Below, piece by piece: positions 60,001 through 64,000 of a stretch of DNA of 64,000 bases. Source of the DNA: Axinella damicornis (taxonomy: Eukaryota; Porifera; Demospongiae; Axinellida; Axinellidae); the NCBI GenBank assembly GCA_963931865.1, contig OZ007513.1, positions 2,649,731 through 2,713,730 on the forward strand, read 5' to 3'. The translations under genes were made by a program, and so were the position numbers. Positions within the stretch are counted from its first letter, which is position 1; each line of letters starts with the position of its first letter. The notes under the pieces are model-generated. The model did no database searches. It was not told where the DNA came from and was given only the letters and a program-made list of their open reading frames with translations.

Positions 60001-60473
60001 TTCTTCCCTGTTGACGACTTGAAGTATCACGGTGGTATGAACAGGGGTACGACCACCATCAACTTCTTCAGTGAAGACAGGGGCACCGGTAATAGAATAA
60101 GAATGTGCTATGAAAAAGTGCAAAAAGAATTTGATTTGAAAACTGTTGACCCACTGTATAGAACCTCCTGCTTGTTTAGTGCTGATCCTCAGTACAGGTA
60201 TATACATGTACACAAGTCAGTGTAGCTATAGAATACTCTTAATATACCATTATAATGCTTCCCAATCAATTAAGCCCATTTTGCTAACTGCCAAATCAAA
60301 CCAGCCGAAAATATATTTCAGGAGCTGCTGACAGTTCAAGAATTTGTTGCATATGAGTGAAGGGTATGCATGTTTTGTACCTCACAGAGCCTACGGCAGG
60401 ATCAGCAACTGTGACACTCTCGTACATCACACTCCTGCTCAGTGTCCTGATTGCAGCGCAGCTCTTGGCTTAA
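52829..60473 (+). CDS. Secreted His-brace (LPMO/X325-like)-EGF-EGF-DOMON protein with GPI-type tail, copy B, intact
   Basis: Exons 52829-52979, 53524-53603, 54512-54606, 55705-55856, 56019-56120, 56190-56312, 56392-56486, 56788-56905, 57033-57179, 58245-58448, 59870-60088, 60388-60473 join without a break to 523 aa. Residues 1-21 are a signal peptide ending SVA. Cleavage exposes His22 (HVLLTYPPARYPQ). His76 lies in SYPHKGG, as the second histidine of LPMO copper sites does. The domain closes with CERCVL and SCADIAIV (~120-157), resembling the ends of AA15/chitin-binding-4 or X325 domains. EGF-like modules follow at ~163-190 and ~196-233 (CSGHGTCVDGECVC; CSGHGSCVD). A DOMON domain (~255-475) runs from LYARIDGDELEVALKLN and GVGWKP to DGYTYIKWRRLL and VIQNRDMVLIWAFGQ. 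Residues ~500-523 are an uncharged hydrophobic tail after small residues (GPI signal). Extracellular, surface-anchored. Copper oxidase activity is inferred. Confidence 0.88.
53801..53985. other. Intron-2 segment inverted relative to copy A
   Basis: Reverse complement of the non-MITE part of 41011-41619, with collinear flanks. See the copy A entry. Confidence 0.88.
54695..55582. mobile_element. Solo LTR with TG...CA ends and 5-bp TSD, carrying a nested MITE
   Basis: Starts TGTAACGGACCCGAGCGG, ends CAGTCTGTCACA. The flanks ttgac at 54690-54694 and 55583-55587 are identical. Copy A reads gaactttgacctatacc without interruption, the exact empty site. No internal gag-pol sequence, so I read it as a solo LTR formed by LTR-LTR recombination. 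About 580 bp of its 888 bp is the nested element at 54863-55441. Located in intron 3 of copy B. Confidence 0.85.
54863..55441. mobile_element. MITE nested in the solo LTR, hAT-like ends, right end truncated
   Basis: Starts CAGGAGCGCATGAGCCGCCG, closely like the left end of 46266-46856. Inner inverted pair gtgccatgtaaatacaaat (~54921) / atttgtatttacatggcac (~55405), then gttacatgctccttg at the right. The right TIR lacks the outer GCCGCC block and no TSD is clear. A 105-codon frame at 55046-55363 inside it has no known domain. Confidence 0.7.
56970..57032. repeat. 26-C run plus (CA)n at the acceptor of exon 9, copy B
   Basis: C and CA runs end in gcactag, directly before exon 9. Confidence 0.92.
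57452..58072. mobile_element. 621-bp TIR element, 5-bp TSD, in intron 9 of copy B
   Basis: Starts CAAGGGCGGCGGAACAGG, ends TTCCGCCGGCTCTG (imperfect TIRs). Flanked by ttaat at 57447-57451 and 58073-58077. Copy A has a single ctttaat here (~45440). A 5-bp TSD with a C-A-rich GGCGGCGGAA end fits hAT-like elements with short TSDs, but the superfamily is uncertain. No transposase. Confidence 0.85.
58731..58769. repeat. (ATCA)n tetranucleotide repeat
   Basis: atcaatcaatcaatcaatta followed by more atca units. Copy A has only two units in the same place (~46142), so the array expanded after duplication. Confidence 0.93.
59108..59220. repeat. Inverted repeat related to the following hairpin
   Basis: ctacatcgatgcagaggtta ... 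gataaaccgcataaccgagt...gtag: imperfect arms with a cggccgaggcgaagccg core. Shares the gaggttatgcgattt block with 59314-59405. Confidence 0.7.
59314..59405. repeat. 92-bp near-perfect palindrome
   Basis: cctttgatgtaccgcggagg ... gcataacctctgctatgatg pairs with tcatagcggaggttatgc ... cctccgcggtacatcaaagg. In intron 10 of copy B, absent from copy A. Confidence 0.9.
59818..59869. repeat. CA/CG-interrupted microsatellite at the acceptor of exon 11, copy B
   Basis: acac(a)n with cgcacacg units, ending cacacag before exon 11. Confidence 0.9.
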
Positions 60474-61981
60474 AATAAGAACCTGTATATACAATGAGTT
60501 CCCTGGTGTATAGTAATCACTATAACGTGTGCATTCACCAGTTACTGATGCAAGGACAAGAATTCAGGCATTCAGACATAATAGGTCAGCAGGGAACTAT
60601 TTATTATCTATCATGTTTACTATCATATATTGCAAATGCATGTGTACGTGTGTCAGAACAACAATATTTGTGTGCTACCCCCCTGCCTTTGAAGTTAACT
60701 TCACAATTCAGGGGGTATCATAGCTATAATATTATCCTTTGAGACCCCGGAGTGTGCTATGGCTATTGAAAGACTGGCTCTGAGCCATAAAGAGTGAGCA
60801 AATTAGCTACACATAATGACATCATGATTTTCATCTCAATATATAACCGTTCTCTCTCATGCTTTTGCAATGACTAACATGCTAGCTAGTGGTTGCTAGT
60901 GGTTGCTTAGACACAAGAGAGTGTGACTGATGACATCATTGTTATTCCATCATGCCACTGCAATGAAGATGTCATTGTGTACTCTTGCTAACTGTAACGA
61001 CCCTTGACTTTCCCACCGACTTCTGTGGGCATGATTTCACTGGTATGTTAATCAGCTGCAGATGGGATTGTCAACAGCTACGAAGATCACAATGAGTACA
61101 CATGCTTCAGCCCTTGGAGTGGTCTGGGGGCATGATTTCACTGGTATGTTAATCAGCTGCTGCAGATGGGCTAGTGAACAAACGAATATAACTTGTTGCT
61201 CCGTCAAGCCACTGCAATGAACAATGTCATGTCATTGTGTACTCATGCTAAATGTAACGGTTGACCCTCAATTGACTTTCTCACAGCCTTCTCCCAACTT
61301 GTAGCTATATATTCACTAGCCCATCTGCAGCTGATTAACATACCAGTGAAATCATGCCCCCAGCCACTCTGAGGGCTGAAGCATGTTTACTCATTGTGAT
61401 CGTCTGTTGACAATCATTGCAACTTATACCAGATCACAACATTGAAGAGTTATCTACGTCATGCATCTTGAGGACGTAATTGTCTTAACCATGCAGCCAG
61501 TCTAGCTGCTAGCCCCTCTCTGTCTGTCCGGTCAAGCAGCCACGCGGCGAACCTGTGTGCGTGTTTAACCGGCCTGGCAGATTGCGGCTAGTGGCTAGAC
61601 TGCGCCAGGCAGCTAGTGTGCATGGGTCTGCATGATGGTGGTCAGTGACTTCAATGCCTGAAATGGGCTTACAAAGGTGGTCCATCAACAATTATTGGTT
61701 CTCAATAACTGTTAGAGAGGCCAGTGCTCTTAATTTGTACCCCATTACACTAGTATACTGGGTCTTAATGGCCCCAGGTAATAAACGCTCTTCAGGGACA
61801 ATACGTAAGACAGATCGAGACCATAAGACATAGCATACAAGCAATAACTATTATAGTGTACTATATATTTCACCGGTGCAGGCACCAACAATAAACAGCT
61901 AGCACAGCCCTCTGTAACAAACAAGTTAGCATAACAGTAACTCTCTTCACACAAAACGATTATTATTTTAGCAAAAAAAAT
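60474..61981. other. Intergenic between LPMO-like copy B and the ACS pseudogene
   Basis: 60474-60680 is the 3' flank shared with copy A. At 61028-61170 two direct copies of gcatgatttcactggtatgt ... aatcagctgc occur, with an inverted copy at ~61310-61416 (gcagctgattaacataccag ... ccactctgagggctgaagca). From ~61850 the sequence resembles the ACS 3' flank of the other units. No gene. Confidence 0.55.
61028..61416. repeat. Composite direct/inverted repeat
   Basis: Two direct copies of the block catgatttcactggtatgtt on the left and one inverted copy on the right, as in a rearranged fold-back element. Confidence 0.75.
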
Positions 61982-63486
61982 CTATTTCTGCTTTAATGTG
62001 CGCCGCAGAATCATCCCTGAGGGTGATTTTGGGACAGCTTCCACCCCGCCCACAAGGTATTTGTATTTAGTCACCTTGCTTGCAACATAGTTCACAATCT
62101 CTTCTTCAGTCACGTTGGGGTCTTTCTTCACAACAAATGCTTTCGGAGCTTCACCAAGTCCAGAGGGGTAGGAAGGTAGTAAAAAGTGGGGGGGGCAAAG
62201 AATCCCGGAGGCGAAGCGTCCGTGCACGTTCCGTAGGAACGTGCCCTGCTAGGGGGGTCTGGGGGCATGCCCCCCCTCAGAAAATTTTGCAAAATTTGGT
62301 GCTCTGAGAGCGATTCTGGGCGATTTTGAGACCAAACAACTAAATTCCTGTAAATAGATAAATTTTTCTCCAGGAAAAGTGGGGGTGCAATGCACCCCCA
62401 GGGAAAAAAGTGGGGGTGCACTTGCACCCCTTGCCCCCCCTGCTCCTACCCCTCTGAAGTCTCTCATTCGGGACACCTATAACAGCAGCGTCAGCAATAA
62501 TTTTGGGGTGGTTTTGCAGGAGTGCCTCAAGTTTGGCTGGAGCAACTTGCAAGCCTTTCACCTTTATGAATTCTTTTAGTCGATCGGTGATGTAGAAACA
62601 GCCTTCCTTGTGAAAATACCAATATCACCAGTACGGAACCACCTGTCCTCTGTTACTGAGAATGGAACTAACCCCATCAGGCAAACACCATCTTGACGAC
62701 GGTCAAACAATTCGGGATGCTCCAACTGACATACGTTAACTGGCAGCAATGTTGAAGTGTGTCAGCATGACACCTTTGTTGAGCCCAGTTGTACCACTAG
62801 AGTATGGCAGCACTGCAATGTCGTTCTTTGCATCAACGGATGCCGGGCTGAAACGAGAGCCTGTGTCGTCCACCAGGGAGTGATAGGAGATAAGGCTTGA
62901 GTCTCTTACCTTTGTGTCATCAAGTACAATGATTTGCTCAATGCCGGCTCTCTCAGCTGCTTTCTGGACAGTTGGCAGTACAGAAGGTAATGTGGCTACA
63001 ATCTTGGATGCTGAATTCTTGATTTGGTATGCAAGTTCTTCGTCTGTGAATCCCGGATTACACATACTGACTATCCCACCAGAAGCTAGTGTTGCAAGGA
63101 ACAGTACAGGATACTCCGGACAGTTGGGAGCAACCAGAGTCAACACATCCCCTTTCTGCAGCCCAGATCGATTAAGAGCAGAGGACACCTTGCATGTTGC
63201 TTCTTCAATTTCAGCAAAGGAATACTCCCTTCCTGTTTCTCCATTTATGATGGCGATCTTTCGGCCAAACGAGGTAGCATCCCTGAAAACATGGTTGTAA
63301 AGGTTGGTTTCAGGGATGCTCACATCTGGAAGAGGACTTCTCACTACATTGTTGGAATCGATGTTCCTGAGCTCCAGTCGAAGTGATGTGGAAGAATGGA
63401 AGTTTGCGCTAAGAACGGCAGCTGGCGAAACTGTCCTCGGGTGCCTTGTTGTGGCAAGCAGAAGATGCTTTGGTGAACAGCGAGAC
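61982..63486 (-). pseudogene. Acyl-CoA synthetase pseudogene (ACS-4)
   Basis: Homologous to ACS-2/-3 but dead for several independent reasons. The first codons including the start Met are gone (homology begins at RCSPKHLLLATTRH, 63486). A small insertion after GVMLTHFNIAA shifts the frame near 62740. Nearly 170 codons between MGLVPF and [10 protein letters not shown] are deleted. Further small indels follow. A 296-bp mobile element sits in the VPNERL|GEAPKAF region (62161-62456). The catalytic Lys is Met (PSGMILRR). It shares the TEDRW Arg with ACS-3. The 5' breakpoint suggests the duplication copied only part of the unit or was later truncated. Confidence 0.93.
62161..62456. mobile_element. 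296-bp TIR element in the ACS pseudogene, 5-bp TSD
   Basis: Ends CAGAGGGGTAGGA and TCCTACCCCTCTG. The flanks aagtc at 62156-62160 and 62457-62461 are identical; ACS-2/-3 have one aagtc there. The inside includes tgcacccccagggaaaaaagtgggggtgca-like hairpins. The TIR start and 5-bp TSD are compatible with a hAT-type MITE. Confidence 0.92.
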
Positions 63487-64000
63487 GTGGCTTACGTTGA
63501 TGCGCTCCTGCTGGGACATATCCTGCTTTGATGGTAGCTTGGCATGCAACAGTGGCTGTGTTGGTGCTTCCCTCCCACAATAGCACACCACTACAAAGAG
63601 GTGTGGCCAAATTTCACTGAACCTGCATTGACAAAACGGTGTTAGAAACACCTCCGTACGTACCACCAACTCCAAATCAAGTTGAGCACTCTGGCATGTG
63701 GACGGAGCATAGAATGGAAGGGTGGGAGGGAATCTTGTTGCTATGCTTTCACTCCGCCCCAAGCTCAAGCCCTGTGAGGAGGTCTAGCGACCAGTAGCGT
63801 ACCACACTGGTAAAGGTCACAATTAGTGATGTATCGATAATTAATCATCGGTATCAGCACCAATAATTATTAGGGTGTCAGTTTATAATTGGTATCGGTC
63901 AAATTATTCTCCTACAATGACAAATGTTGTTAAAGTTTCTTTGGATGGTGGGGAGTACGTATATACCCATGACATGCATGTACGTACATTCATTGTAGCC
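63487..64000. other. Right edge, no gene recognised
   Basis: Beyond the truncated ACS homology. A minus-strand frame at 63409-63768 contains an acceptor-like tgtcaatgcag but no known domain. AT-rich with a gatatcgat-type short repeat (atcggtatc, ~63847 and ~63890) near the end. Confidence 0.35.

Overview
The window is nuclear DNA from an animal. Genes are split by GT-AG introns, the intergenic and intronic DNA is full of MITE-like inverted-repeat elements, (CA)n microsatellites and long G/C homopolymers, and there is no sign of bacterial operons. SF3A1 and COX17 are recognisable by sequence. The secreted EGF/DOMON architecture, compact genes and high load of short TIR elements suggest an early-branching invertebrate. 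A marine sponge is my best guess, but no taxonomic marker is present, so this is inference.

Left part (1-16.7 kb): the 5' seven exons of SF3A1 (minus strand, running off the left edge), with a ~10.4 kb intron 6 packed with repeats. A divergent COX17 gene follows (plus strand, 15.9-16.7 kb).

Middle (17-35 kb): an intronless acyl-CoA synthetase gene (ACS-1, minus), a decayed ACS fragment at 21.8 kb, about 7 kb with no recognisable gene, a two-exon gene for a signal-peptide-bearing seven-pass membrane protein of unknown family (29.3-31.9 kb, plus), a decayed LINE fragment (32.7-34.3 kb), and a partial copy of the 3' end of the seven-pass gene (35.0 kb).

Right part (35.7-63.5 kb): a tandem segmental duplication. 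Each ~12.7-13.4 kb unit holds an intronless ACS gene (minus) and a divergent 12-exon gene (plus). I assembled the 12-exon gene by hand. It encodes a signal peptide, a domain starting with His directly after the predicted cleavage site and carrying a second His in a Pro-His-Lys-Gly-Gly context (a candidate LPMO/X325-type copper histidine brace), two EGF-like modules, a DOMON domain and a GPI-type hydrophobic tail. Copy B is fully open (523 aa). Copy A has an 8-bp deletion in exon 9. A third ACS copy at 62-63.5 kb is a pseudogene.

Comparing copies A and B gives empty sites for many insertions: a hAT-type MITE with 8-bp TSD, a TA-flanked MITE, a solo LTR with a nested MITE, a 621-bp element with 5-bp TSD, and a local inversion. 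The candidate 'new system' is the His-brace/EGF/DOMON/GPI protein. DOMON-fold cytochromes donate electrons to LPMOs in fungi, so the fusion could be a self-contained surface copper oxidoreductase. That function is inference.
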